From Stagnihabitans sp038231395 (GTDB taxonomy: Bacteria > Pseudomonadota > Alphaproteobacteria > Rhodobacterales > Rhodobacteraceae), in contig JBBRLL010000003.1 in assembly GCA_038231395.1 (NCBI GenBank), positions 1 to 64,000 on the forward strand: a stretch of 64,000 nt of DNA, given 5' to 3'. A program made the position numbers and the translations under genes. Shown here piece after piece: positions 26,501-34,824 of the stretch. Position 1 is the stretch's first letter; every line of letters starts with the position of its first letter. Below the pieces are notes generated by a model, which saw only the letters and a list, made by a program, of their open reading frames with translations, had not been told where the DNA came from and searched no databases.

Positions 26501-27418
26501 ATTTTTATGGATCTTCCGCTTTTGCTCGGCAACGAGGATCCGCAATCTCCACACATTGCTGCAGCGGCATCTCCGTGGTCAGGCAGTATCGGAGTCTGGA
26601 GCGCAATAAGCAACAGCGGTTTCGTCCTCAATCGCACGATTGATATCCCGGCCGTGTTAGGCGTCACTCAGACTGTTCTCAAGGCCGCTCCGTCCGGGAT
26701 CTGGGAGGCAGGTCCTGCTTTGCGCGTTCGGCTATCCTCGGGTCAACTTTCCTCATCCACAGAGGACGACGTGCTAAATGGCGCGAACGCTGCCGTCATT
26801 GGCGATGGAACGACGGAGAATTGGGAAGTTTTCCAATTTGTGCAGGCCCAACTTGTAGCGCCAAGAACGTATGATTTGCGCATGAGGTTGCGCGGCCAGT
26901 CTGGTACCGACGCGGTCATGCCGATCTCTTGGCCCGCGGGAAGCTATTTCATTCTGTTGGACGGAGCCGTCCCGCAAATAAATCTTTCTGCATCTGCTCG
27001 CGGGCTGAACCGCAATTACCGTATCGGCCGCGTTGACCGTGGTTACAGTGATCCACGAGTTGTAAGCGAGACGTTGGCGTTCAATGGCATCGGTCTTCGC
27101 CCGTATTCAGTTTCGCATCTTAGCGCCAATGGAGCGCCAGGGTCATCGATCAATTTTGGGTGGATCCGGAGAACTCGAATTGATGGTGACAGTTGGTCGG
27201 GAATTGACGTGCCTCTGGGCGAAGAAACAGAACTCTACGCCGTCCAGGTGCGGCACGGCGCGACCGTACTTCGCGAAGAGTTTGTGACAACGCCGGCTTG
27301 GATCTATACGCCCGCCATGCAATTGGACGACCTTGCCAGCAGTGCGTTTACAGTGGCCGTCACACAGGTTTCCAGTCGATTTGGGCCGGGGCCATTCAGT
27401 ACAGTAGCCGTTTCCTGA
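23522..27418 (+). CDS. Gene transfer agent g15, baseplate megatron / host-contact protein
   Basis: This 1298-residue protein begins with a Gly/Ala-rich hydrophobic segment (residues 5-45). It contains a glycoside hydrolase TIM-barrel-like domain (about residues 430-720, including FVGVDNYMPISDW), then a phage-tail_3 domain and a beta-rich C-terminal part of the Rcc01698 type. In RcGTA the equivalent forms the tail tip and contacts the recipient. Codon use is weaker and GC lower than in g1-g12. The reading frame is intact throughout. A small palindrome follows at 27432-27445; the 96 bp before cysE hold no further gene. Confidence 0.94.
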   Translation: MATILLSAAGAAIGSGFGGTVLGLSGAVIGRALGATIGRSIDQRILGAGSEPIETGRVNRFQLTGASDGAPIAKVWGRMRVGGQVIWATRFLETANRSGGGKGAPRPATTNFSYSISLAISLCEGEVQRLGRIWADGIEIEVGNLDIRFYPGSETQLPDPKIEAVEGSGLAPTYRGVAYVVIEDLDLSRFGNRIPQFTFEVIRRAPAAVQGAIGDIASVVQAVALIPGTGEYALATTPVTFNDGPGVNRTANVHTVEDKTDFSMSLVQLGEELPNCGSVSLVVSWFGNDLRCGQCQIRPKVDQSSDDGVEMPWLVSGLNRSAAEVLPLLDGRAVYGGTPTDQSVIEAIKALRATGKEAMLYPFILMDQMAGNGLTDPWTGAVGQPALPWRGRITLSTAPGRAGSPDRSALVNSELSAFLGTARPSDFSTLGGHVTYSGPAEWSFRRFILHNAFLCALAGGVNAFCIGSELRGLTQIRGASDAFPMVTALKSLAADVRAILGSGTKISYAADWSEYFGYQSDANLYFHLDPLWADANIDFVGVDNYMPISDWRDGTTHLDAGWGSIYNLEYLKENVAGGEGYDWYYDSAVAEEAQLRRPIQDLGYGEDWVYRYKDFAGWWNNLHHDRRGGTRLTTPSAWIPGSKPIRFTEYGCAALDKGSNEPNKFIDAKSSESALPRGSNGRRDDLIQLQYLRAIHEYWTDPTHNPQATLYAGRMIDMTRSHVWAWDARPFPEFPGNAAVWGDGENYYRGHWLNGRSSSQPLAAVVADICRDAGLLAGIDVSQAYGIVRGYLQSDPTTARAALQPLMTSFGMDAAEREGMLRFSIRDGQADASFPADRFALVPEIAGGIERSRLSQADISGRVRLTYVEAESDFEVRTAESIFPDETSPAVTQSEVSLQLTNAEARTVVDRWLVESRVGRDNARFALPKSALNLGAGDVVDLAGITYRIDRIENGDALLIDAVRVEVGAYLPSEDIEIAPTRSSPPVAFPVFPIFMDLPLLLGNEDPQSPHIAAAASPWSGSIGVWSAISNSGFVLNRTIDIPAVLGVTQTVLKAAPSGIWEAGPALRVRLSSGQLSSSTEDDVLNGANAAVIGDGTTENWEVFQFVQAQLVAPRTYDLRMRLRGQSGTDAVMPISWPAGSYFILLDGAVPQINLSASARGLNRNYRIGRVDRGYSDPRVVSETLAFNGIGLRPYSVSHLSANGAPGSSINFGWIRRTRIDGDSWSGIDVPLGEETELYAVQVRHGATVLREEFVTTPAWIYTPAMQLDDLASSAFTVAVTQVSSRFGPGPFSTVAVS

Positions 27419-27514
27419 CGGAAATTAACACTCGGGAAGTCCCGATTACCAGGTACGTCGGGGCTGTCCGGAAGCAAACTGGTATGGTAGAATAACGCCC
27501 AAAGAGGTGCAAAT

Positions 27515-28324
27515 ATGGCCGAAGTCAGAGCAAAAGTCACGTCCGTTGACCCGGTTTGGCAGCGCGTTCGCGAAGAAGCAGCCGATGCCGTACGTTCAGA
27601 GCCACTTCTGGGTGGGCTTATTCACGCCAGCCTTCTCCATCATTCCAGCCTCGAACGTGCCCTTGCATATCGGTTTTCCCAGAAGCTGACCTCCAGCGAG
27701 ATGAGCGAGCAAATTCTCAGAGAGATCGCTGATGAGGCCTACGCCGACGATCCGGAGCTTGGTCAATCCGCACGCGCCGACATCATGGCGGTATTTGATC
27801 GCGACCCCGCCTGCCACCGCTTCATTCAGCCCGTCTTGTTCTTCAAGGGCTTCCAGGCCATCCAGTCTTACCGCATCGGCCACTGGTTGTGGGGCAAAGG
27901 CCGCACCGATATGGCTTATTTCGTCCAGATGCGGGTGTCCGAGGTGTTCGGCGTTGATGTCCACCCTGCGGCCCGAATCGGCAAGGGCATCATGATTGAC
28001 CATGCGCACTCTATCGTCATCGGCGAAACGGCCGTGGTGGGCGACAACGTGTCGATGCTTCACTCTGTCACATTGGGCGGAACGGGAAAAGAAGACGGTG
28101 ACCGCCACCCCAAGATCGGCAATGGTGTGATGATCGGGGCCGGGGCGAAGATTCTCGGCAATATTCACGTGGGCTATTGCAGCCGTATCGCCGCCGGTTC
28201 CGTCGTGTTGCATGATGTGCCGCACAACACCACGGTGGCGGGCGTTCCGGCCAAGGTGATCGGTGAAGCGGGCTGTTCGCAACCTTCCGTCACCATGGAT
28301 CAGCTGATCGCCGGCGAAATCTGA
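27515..28324 (+). CDS. cysE: Serine O-acetyltransferase
   Basis: The 269-residue enzyme acetylates serine with acetyl-CoA, the first step of cysteine synthesis. The N-terminal helical domain is followed by left-handed parallel beta-helix repeats containing HPAARIGKGIMIDHAHSIV and TLGGTGKEDGDRHPKIG, with the catalytic His in DHAH. AGAGG precedes the ATG. The gene marks the downstream border of the gene transfer agent cluster in this order of bacteria and is closed by a strong terminator. Confidence 0.96.
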   Translation: MAEVRAKVTSVDPVWQRVREEAADAVRSEPLLGGLIHASLLHHSSLERALAYRFSQKLTSSEMSEQILREIADEAYADDPELGQSARADIMAVFDRDPACHRFIQPVLFFKGFQAIQSYRIGHWLWGKGRTDMAYFVQMRVSEVFGVDVHPAARIGKGIMIDHAHSIVIGETAVVGDNVSMLHSVTLGGTGKEDGDRHPKIGNGVMIGAGAKILGNIHVGYCSRIAAGSVVLHDVPHNTTVAGVPAKVIGEAGCSQPSVTMDQLIAGEI

Positions 28325-28342
28325 ACCCTGCCTGACATCATC

Positions 28343-28376
28343 AAAACGCCCGGAGGTTCGCCTCCGGGCGTTTTTT
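28343..28376 (+). terminator. Strong intrinsic terminator between cysE and pdhC
   Basis: The stem ACGCCCGGAGG/CCTCCGGGCGT with a TTCG loop is followed by a run of six T on the plus strand and preceded by AAAA, so it can stop transcription from both sides. It separates the convergent genes cysE and pdhC. Confidence 0.92.
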
Positions 28377-28387
28377 CATGTCTCATC

Positions 28388-29716
28388 TCAGGCCAGCATT
28401 GTCAGCGGGTTTTCCAGACTTTCAACGATCACCCTCAGGAACTCTGCCCCCAAAGCGCCGTCGATCACCCGGTGATCCACCGACAGCGTCACTGACATCA
28501 CCGTCGCCACGCCCACCGAACCATCCTTCAGCACCACCGGCTTTTTGATCCCGGCCCCGACCGCCAGAATCGAGCCATGCGGCGGGTTGATCACGGCGTC
28601 GAAATTCTCGACCCCCATCATCCCGAGGTTTGAAATCGCAAAGCTGCCGCCCTGATATTCCTGCGGCGCCAGCTTTTTGGTCTTAGCTCTTGCTGCCAAG
28701 TCCTTCATTTCCAAGGATAAAACTGACAGCGTCTTTTTGTCGGCATCGCGCAGGACCGGCGTGAACAAGCCCCCCTCTATCGCCACAGCCACAGCGACGT
28801 CCGAGGGTTTCAGCTTCAAAATCCGGTCCCCCGCCCATACAGCATTGGCATTCGGCACCGCCTGAAGCGCCATCGCACAGGCCTTGATGATGAAGTCATT
28901 GACGCTCAGCTTGACGCCACGGCTTTCCAGCCCCTTGTTAAGCTGCTCGCGGAAGGCCATCAGTGCATCCAGCCGGATCTCACGCCGCAGGTAGAAATGT
29001 GGGATGGTCTGCTTGGCTTCGGTCAACCGCGCTGCAATCGTGCGCCGCATACCATCCAAAGCCACCTCGGTAAATTCCCGGTCGGCGTAGATTTTCATCA
29101 CGGTTTCAGCAGACATGCCGGTTGGCATTCCCACCTTGGCCGGCGCCACCGCAACCGGGGCAGGGGTCGCAACCGCAGCCATGACCGGAGCCACCGATGC
29201 CCCCTCCACATCGGCCTTCACAATACGGCCATGCGGACCCGACCCGGCAACCTTGGTCAAGTCCAGCCCCTTTTCCGCAGCCATCCGCCGGGCCAGCGGC
29301 GAGGCAAACACACGCGCACCCTCGACTTTGGCCACAGGTGCCGCACCGGAAGTCGCAGCCTTCGTGATCGGAAACGCCGCAGACGCTGGAACAGAAACCG
29401 GCGTCGAAGCAGCCGTCGCAGGTACAGCGGCAACCGGATCGACCGCCGCCTTGGGCGCGGCACTCAGGCTTTCGCCCTCCTCGATGATCACCGCGATGGG
29501 CGTGTTCACCTTTACCCCCGCCGTTCCCTCCGCGACCAAAAGCTTGGCCACGGTCCCTTCATCGACCGCCTCAAACTCCATTGTCGCCTTGTCGGTTTCA
29601 ATCTCGGCCAAAATCTGCCCGGACGTCACCACGTCGCCGACCTTGACCAGCCACTTCGCCAGCGTGCCCTCCTCCATCGTCGGAGACAGCGCGGGCATCA
29701 GGATTTCAACAGCCAT
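28388..29716 (-). CDS. pdhC: Pyruvate dehydrogenase E2, dihydrolipoamide acetyltransferase
   Basis: The 442-residue protein has an N-terminal lipoyl domain with the modified Lys43 (ETDKATME), an Ala/Pro/Val linker, a peripheral subunit-binding domain (FASPLARRMAAEKGLDL) and the catalytic acetyltransferase domain ending with DHRVIDG (His415, Asp419). It forms the core of the pyruvate dehydrogenase complex and transfers acetyl groups to CoA. It is the last gene of pdhA-pdhB-pdhC, 8 bp after pdhB. Confidence 0.96.
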   Translation of the reverse strand: MAVEILMPALSPTMEEGTLAKWLVKVGDVVTSGQILAEIETDKATMEFEAVDEGTVAKLLVAEGTAGVKVNTPIAVIIEEGESLSAAPKAAVDPVAAVPATAASTPVSVPASAAFPITKAATSGAAPVAKVEGARVFASPLARRMAAEKGLDLTKVAGSGPHGRIVKADVEGASVAPVMAAVATPAPVAVAPAKVGMPTGMSAETVMKIYADREFTEVALDGMRRTIAARLTEAKQTIPHFYLRREIRLDALMAFREQLNKGLESRGVKLSVNDFIIKACAMALQAVPNANAVWAGDRILKLKPSDVAVAVAIEGGLFTPVLRDADKKTLSVLSLEMKDLAARAKTKKLAPQEYQGGSFAISNLGMMGVENFDAVINPPHGSILAVGAGIKKPVVLKDGSVGVATVMSVTLSVDHRVIDGALGAEFLRVIVESLENPLTMLA

Positions 29717-29724
29717 AATGCACC

Positions 29725-31098
29725 TCAGCGATAGCAGACGGATTTGACAGCGGCGACCACGTCGGCGGTCGTCACCAGAGCAAGCTTTTCAAGGTTGGCC
29801 GCGTAGGGCATCGGCACATCCTTGCCCGTGCAGGTCACCACCGGCGCGTCCAGATAATCAAACGCCCGCTGCATGATGGTTGAGGCCAAGTGATCGCCGA
29901 TTGACCCCACCGGGAAACCTTCTTCCACCGTGACACAACGGTTGGTTTTCATGACCGAGGCCAGCACCGTGTCATAGTCCAACGGCCGCAGGGTGCGCAG
30001 GTCAACCACCTCGGCGTTAATGCCGTCTTTGGCAAGGATATCAGCGGCTTCCAGCGCGTACTTCATCCCGATTCCGAACGACACGATGGTCACATCGCTA
30101 CCTTCGCGCCAAATCCGCGCCTTGCCGAACGGAATGGTGAAATCGGGCAGATCGGGCACTTCAAAGCTTTGCCCGTACAGGATTTCATTTTCCAAAAACA
30201 CCACCGGATTGCGGTCGCGGATCGCCGTCTTCAGCAAACCCTTCGCATCGGCCGCCGAATAGGGCATCACAACTTTAAGCCCCGGAATCGCCGCATACCA
30301 GGCGGCATAATCCTGGCTATGTTGCGCACCGACCCGCGCTGCAGCCCCATTGGTGCCGCGAAACACAATCGGCGCACCCATCTGGCCGCCCGACATATAG
30401 TTGGTCTTGGCCGCGGAATTGAGAATGTGATCGATGGCTTGCATCGCGAAGTTCCATGTCATGAACTCCACGATCGGATTCAAGCCGCCCCATGACGCCC
30501 CGATCGCAATCCCGGTAAAGCCCATCTCGGTGATCGGCGTATCCACCACGCGTTTCGGGCCAAATTCGTCCAGCAGGCCTTGGGAAATCTTGTAGGCCCC
30601 CTGATACTCGCCGACCTCTTCGCCCATCAGCATCACGGTCGGATTGGCGCGCATCTCCTCGGCCATCGCCTCGCGCAAAGCCTCGCGCACCGTCATCGTC
30701 TTCATCGGCGTGCCGTCTGGCCAATCGGCGGAGGCTTTTGACACCACCGCCACCGGCGCTGCCACAGAAACCGGCGCTGCCACAGAAACCGAAGCAGCCA
30801 CGACCACCGGGGCTGCGAGAGCCACCGCCGCCGCCTTAGGTGCCCCCGGCGCCTCACCCTCTTCGCTCATCGTCAAAATCGGCGTGTTCACCTTCACGCC
30901 AGCCGTCCCCTCAGCCACCAACAGCGCGCCAACCCGGCCTTCGTCGACCGCTTCAAACTCCATCGTCGCCTTGTCGGTCTCAATCTCGCACAGGATCTGA
31001 CCCGATTTGACCACATCACCAACTTTGACCAACCACTTGGCCAAAGTGCCCTCTTCCATCGTGGGCGACAGCGCCGGCATCAATACTTCAGTAGCCAT
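29725..31098 (-). CDS. pdhB: Pyruvate dehydrogenase E1 beta subunit with N-terminal lipoyl domain
   Basis: The 457-residue protein carries a lipoyl domain (residues 1-78, Lys43), an Ala/Val linker and the transketolase-like beta subunit (from about residue 130, AMAEEMRANPTVMLMGEEV). A lipoyl domain fused to E1-beta is a known alphaproteobacterial arrangement. Its first 78 residues are nearly identical to those of the neighbouring E2, which suggests duplication or gene conversion. Together with PdhA it decarboxylates pyruvate with thiamine diphosphate. Confidence 0.96.
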   Translation of the reverse strand: MATEVLMPALSPTMEEGTLAKWLVKVGDVVKSGQILCEIETDKATMEFEAVDEGRVGALLVAEGTAGVKVNTPILTMSEEGEAPGAPKAAAVALAAPVVVAASVSVAAPVSVAAPVAVVSKASADWPDGTPMKTMTVREALREAMAEEMRANPTVMLMGEEVGEYQGAYKISQGLLDEFGPKRVVDTPITEMGFTGIAIGASWGGLNPIVEFMTWNFAMQAIDHILNSAAKTNYMSGGQMGAPIVFRGTNGAAARVGAQHSQDYAAWYAAIPGLKVVMPYSAADAKGLLKTAIRDRNPVVFLENEILYGQSFEVPDLPDFTIPFGKARIWREGSDVTIVSFGIGMKYALEAADILAKDGINAEVVDLRTLRPLDYDTVLASVMKTNRCVTVEEGFPVGSIGDHLASTIMQRAFDYLDAPVVTCTGKDVPMPYAANLEKLALVTTADVVAAVKSVCYR

Positions 31099-31108
31099 GG
31101 CTTCCCCC

Positions 31109-32098
31109 TCAGGCGTAAATGTCAGTCCAAAGCTCGCTCAACGCAGGCTCCGGGCTTTCTTTGGCGAACTCCGCAGCGGCGTTCACGGTTTCCTTGATCT
31201 CGCGGTCGATCGCCTTCAGATCTTCGTCCGAGGCCAACCCGGCATTCAGCAGCAAATCGCGCACATGCTCGATGGCGTCCTTCTCGGACTTCACCTTGTC
31301 AACCTCTTCCCGCGTGCGATATTTCGCCGGATCCGACATCGAGTGACCACGGTAGCGATAGGTCATCATCTCCAGAATATAGGGTCCATTCCCCGCCCGG
31401 CAGTGCGCCACGGCCTTCTCGCCAGCCGCCTTGACCGCCAGCACGTCCATCCCATCGACCTGTTCGCCCGGAATCCCGTACGCCGCACCGCGCCCGAAGA
31501 ATGTGCCCGACTTGGTGGAGCGTTTGACCGAGGTGCCCATCGCGTACTGGTTGTTTTCAATCACAAAAACCACCGGCAACGACCACAGCTCCGCCATGTT
31601 GTAAGTCTCGTAGACCTGGCCCTGATTGGCAGCACCGTCGCCAAAATAGGTGAAGGTCACGTTGTCATTGCCCAGATACTTGTCGGCAAAGGCCAGCCCG
31701 GCCCCCAGCGAAACCTGCGCGCCGACAATCCCGTGCCCGCCGTAAAAGTGCTTTTCCTTACTGAACATGTGCATCGAGCCACCCTTGCCTTTGGAGTATC
31801 CCCCCTCACGCCCGGTCAGTTCCGCCATCACACCCGCAGGTTCCATCCCGCAGGCCAGCATATGCCCATGGTCGCGGTAAGAGGTGATCCGCTTGTCACC
31901 CTCCTTGGCGCAGGCCTCAAGGCCGACCACAACCGCTTCCTGCCCGATGTACAGGTGGCAAAAGCCGCCAATCAGCCCCATGCCGTACAACTGCCCCGCC
32001 TTTTCTTCGAATCGGCGGATCGACAGCATCTCCCGGTAGAAGTGCAACAGCTCTTCCTTGGAGACATTGGATTTCACAGGTTCTTTCTTCGTGGCCAA
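31109..32098 (-). CDS. pdhA: Pyruvate dehydrogenase E1 alpha subunit
   Basis: The 329-residue protein contains the thiamine diphosphate motif GDGAANQGQVYETYN and the phosphorylation-loop-like YRGHSMSDPAKYR. The TTG at 32098 is the preferred start: GGGAGGA lies seven bases before it, and the product then begins like other PdhA proteins (ATKKEPVKSNVS). A TTG at 32119 would add seven residues. Upstream, TTGCGT and TATGAA 16 bases apart (32187-32160, minus strand) are a possible promoter for the operon. Confidence 0.95.
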   Translation of the reverse strand: MATKKEPVKSNVSKEELLHFYREMLSIRRFEEKAGQLYGMGLIGGFCHLYIGQEAVVVGLEACAKEGDKRITSYRDHGHMLACGMEPAGVMAELTGREGGYSKGKGGSMHMFSKEKHFYGGHGIVGAQVSLGAGLAFADKYLGNDNVTFTYFGDGAANQGQVYETYNMAELWSLPVVFVIENNQYAMGTSVKRSTKSGTFFGRGAAYGIPGEQVDGMDVLAVKAAGEKAVAHCRAGNGPYILEMMTYRYRGHSMSDPAKYRTREEVDKVKSEKDAIEHVRDLLLNAGLASDEDLKAIDREIKETVNAAAEFAKESPEPALSELWTDIYA

Positions 32099-32308
32099 GG
32101 CCGCTCCTCCCGTCGTCAACGCACAGCGTCAACGGAATAAATAGTTTACCCTTAAACCATTCATACAGCATCGGAGAAATAACGCAAAATACAAATTGCC
32201 AAGACCGTTAACCCAGAAATGCAAGGCAGCCATGCACCTTTGGCAGACCTCGCCGCCCTTCAACGGTTCCTGAATTTCGGATGGCGCAAACCAGCGCCGC
32301 GCCGCAGG

Positions 32309-32626
32309 CTAGCGGATCACGATCTCATCGGCCCGCACATAGCCCAGCACCGAGCGCACCTGTTCATCCAGCAAATCCATGTCCAGATAGCTGTCCGACA
32401 ACCGGTGCGTGGTATTCTTCAACCCGGACAGTTCGGTCGCCAACTTGTCACGCTCCGCCGTCAGCCCCAGCATTTCATCCGAGGTTTGCGCCTGCCGCAG
32501 CACCCCGTAATCGCCTTGAATCGCCGCAACCCCGAAATAAACGCCCAGCGTCGTTGCCAGTGCGAAATACATCATTGGTCCCAAACGGGTGCGCTGCGGG
32601 GCTGGCCCGAACTGCGTGGTGCTCAT
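32309..32626 (-). CDS. FtsB/DivIC-like septum formation initiator
   Basis: The 105-residue protein has a short cytoplasmic N-terminus, one membrane span (about 18-38) and a periplasmic coiled coil (about 50-80), followed by LDMDLLDEQVRSVLGYV. This is the DivIC/FtsB layout. Such proteins bridge the divisome in the periplasm with FtsL and FtsQ. It stands alone, downstream of aldolase and upstream of the pdh operon, all on the minus strand. Confidence 0.88.
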   Translation of the reverse strand: MSTTQFGPAPQRTRLGPMMYFALATTLGVYFGVAAIQGDYGVLRQAQTSDEMLGLTAERDKLATELSGLKNTTHRLSDSYLDMDLLDEQVRSVLGYVRADEIVIR

Positions 32627-32997
32627 GTTGTAGCCTCATGGCCCCTCTGACTTGGGGGTTTGCACAATAGTGCCACACAAGCCATAGACGCGCAAAGGAA
32701 ATGCGCCCAGATCCGGCACGATACTGCACATCGGCGTCAATGCTGCCCGACACATCGTCACACCCGGTGGTCAGGGTAACGACCACGTTCGGCTCCCCCT
32801 CCGTCGGACACATCCGATTTTGGCGTGGTGTGGCTCAAAGCCTTCAGATCCGTCAGCCCGAGTGCCAACGGGATCCAGCAGACATCAGCACGTTGGCATA
32901 ACGTGGCACAATTCCCGAAACGTAGCGATTGCAACAGACTGCACAAGGATGAACCCGTGAAACCCGACCTGGACCTCACGCGGTCATCCAAGCAATC
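32627..32997. other. Gene-free interval between the ftsB-like gene and the aldolase gene
   Basis: These 371 bases contain only short frames without ribosome binding sites or recognisable motifs. It probably holds the promoter of the ftsB-like gene. I see no RNA gene or repeat. Confidence 0.5.
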
Positions 32998-33927
32998 TCA
33001 GGCCTTGGCTTTGTAAATATCAACCATGGTCTGCAACAAAGCCAAAGCCTCTTCGCGTGGCCGCTGAAAGCAGTTGCGCCCGATGATCGACCCGTTGCCG
33101 CCGCCGTCACGAATGGCGCGCGCATCGTCCAGAACGGAGTCCGCGCCCTTCGCCGCCCCGCCCGAAAACACGATGATCCGCCGTCCGTTTAGAACCGACC
33201 GCACACATTCGCGCACCCGGTCCGCCTGCGTGGCAATCGGCACTCCCGCCGTCACGAACGCCTTTTTCGCCTCCGGTTGGCTCAGAACCGCGGTTGACAG
33301 CTTTACCTTTATGATATGCGCGCCCAAAAGGGCCGCGATATGCGCCGCATAGGCTGTCACATCCACCGCCGTCTCGCCATCCTTGTCCAGATCCTCACCG
33401 CGCGGATAAGACCAGATGATCGTGGCCACGCCTTTGGCGGCAGCCTCCCGGCGCATCTCGGCAATATCGGAAAACATCGACAGGCTTTGCGACGAGCCGG
33501 GATAGATCGTGAAGCCAATCGCCGAACACCCCAACCGCAGCGCATCCGCGACCGAGGCGGTAATCGCCTGCGTCTTGGGCGCCACCGCTGGCAGCAAGGA
33601 ATTGGCCGAGTTCACCTTCAATATCGTGGGGATCTGGCCTGCAAAGGTATCTGCCCCGGCTTCCAGCGGTCCCAAAGGGGCTGCATAGGCCGACAGGCCC
33701 GCGTCTACCGCCATCTGGTAGTGATAATGTGGGTCATACGACGCCGGGTTCACCGCAAACGACCGCGCCGGACCATGCTCAAACCCCTGATCCACCGGCA
33801 GAATGATCATCTTGCCGGTGCCACCCAGCTTGCCCTCGCTCAACATCCGGGCGAGGTTGGTTTTAACCCCCGGATTTTCGCCTTCATAGTTCGACAGGAT
33901 CTTCTGGACGATCCGGGTGGTGCGCAT
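32998..33927 (-). CDS. Class I fructose-bisphosphate aldolase (DhnA/FbaB type)
   Basis: The 309-residue protein has the family markers LPVDQGFEHGPA at residues 43-54, the Schiff-base region AHIIKVKLS with Lys207/Lys209, and the late FSGGAAKGAD phosphate-binding loop. It cleaves or forms fructose-1,6-bisphosphate without a metal ion. It is divergent from the XRE-cupin gene, with 132 bp between them that must hold both promoters. Whether that regulator controls it is unknown. Confidence 0.93.
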   Translation of the reverse strand: MRTTRIVQKILSNYEGENPGVKTNLARMLSEGKLGGTGKMIILPVDQGFEHGPARSFAVNPASYDPHYHYQMAVDAGLSAYAAPLGPLEAGADTFAGQIPTILKVNSANSLLPAVAPKTQAITASVADALRLGCSAIGFTIYPGSSQSLSMFSDIAEMRREAAAKGVATIIWSYPRGEDLDKDGETAVDVTAYAAHIAALLGAHIIKVKLSTAVLSQPEAKKAFVTAGVPIATQADRVRECVRSVLNGRRIIVFSGGAAKGADSVLDDARAIRDGGGNGSIIGRNCFQRPREEALALLQTMVDIYKAKA

Positions 33928-34059
33928 GGTAGCCTCCTTCGCAACTTCAGTTGGGTTTTTATGGGCGGACCATCCGGCGCTGGCAACCTTGGTTTTGCGC
34001 TAACGTCGCAAAATCCGCGCCCCGGTTGCGATAAGTCCCGGCACAGGGTATGGCACTCC

Positions 34060-34695
34060 ATGACCAATGCTGATCCCAAACGCCTGATCCGCATCGCCCG
34101 TGACTTCGCGGCTGATACCCACGTCGAACCGCCGCCCGAGCCTTTGAACCTCGGTCATCGGGTGCGAGAGTTGCGCAAGGCCAAGGGCTGGACGCTGGAT
34201 CAGGCCGCCACGCAGGCAGGTCTGGCCCGCTCCACCCTCTCCAAGATCGAAAACGGCCAGATGTCGCCAACCTATGATGCGGTTCGCAAGCTGGCGGAAG
34301 GGTTGAAAATCACCGTCCCGCAGCTGTTCACCCCGGCGGCCAAACCGCAGGTTTCGGGGCGGATGGCTGTCACCAAATCCGGCACCGGTCTGGCCCATGT
34401 CACCACCACCTACGAACACGAGTTGCTCGCCGGCGGCCTGTCGCGCAAACAGATGCTGCCGTACCGCGCCACGATCCGCGCCCGCCGGATGGAGGATTTT
34501 GACGGCTGGGTCCGCCACGACGGTGAAGAGTTCCTTTACGTCCTGACCGGCGTGATACGGCTTTACACCGAGTTTTACGAGCCGGTTGACCTGCGCCGCG
34601 GCGACAGCGCCTATTATGACGCCACCATGGGCCACAACGTGATCACCCTGTCAGAGGAGGATGCCACCATCCTCTGGGTCACCTCGCTCGCCTGA
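34060..34695 (+). CDS. XRE family regulator with C-terminal cupin domain
   Basis: The 211-residue protein has a Cro/CI-type helix-turn-helix at about residues 31-85 (GLARSTLSKIENGQMSPT) and a small-molecule-sensing cupin at about 135-205 (HDGEEFLYVLTGVI). Members of this group (SutR/PuuR-like) sense a small ligand and repress nearby genes. The ATG at 34060 gives the usual start; the frame is open 250 codons further upstream, opposite the aldolase gene, but that part is a shadow. Target genes are unknown; the divergent aldolase is the nearest candidate. Confidence 0.9.
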   Translation: MTNADPKRLIRIARDFAADTHVEPPPEPLNLGHRVRELRKAKGWTLDQAATQAGLARSTLSKIENGQMSPTYDAVRKLAEGLKITVPQLFTPAAKPQVSGRMAVTKSGTGLAHVTTTYEHELLAGGLSRKQMLPYRATIRARRMEDFDGWVRHDGEEFLYVLTGVIRLYTEFYEPVDLRRGDSAYYDATMGHNVITLSEEDATILWVTSLA

Positions 34696-34734
34696 CCGCA
34701 AGGTCGTTAAAACACCTGCAAAGGCGAGGTCGCG

Positions 34735-34767
34735 CTGTATGTCAAAAAACATACAGAAAACATACAG
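34735..34767. repeat. Three copies of an 8-base motif (CTGTATGT/ACATACAG)
   Basis: CTGTATGT at 34735-34742 is followed by its inverse ACATACAG at 34749-34756 and again at 34760-34767. The first two can form a hairpin with an A-rich loop. The site lies between the convergent XRE-cupin and GNAT genes. There is no T-run, so it is not a standard terminator; a protein binding site is possible. Confidence 0.5.
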
Positions 34768-34824
34768 CAAACCTGCGGATTGCTTGGCCCAAAATACGGC
34801 AGGCGGTTGGAGGTTTGGCGCACC

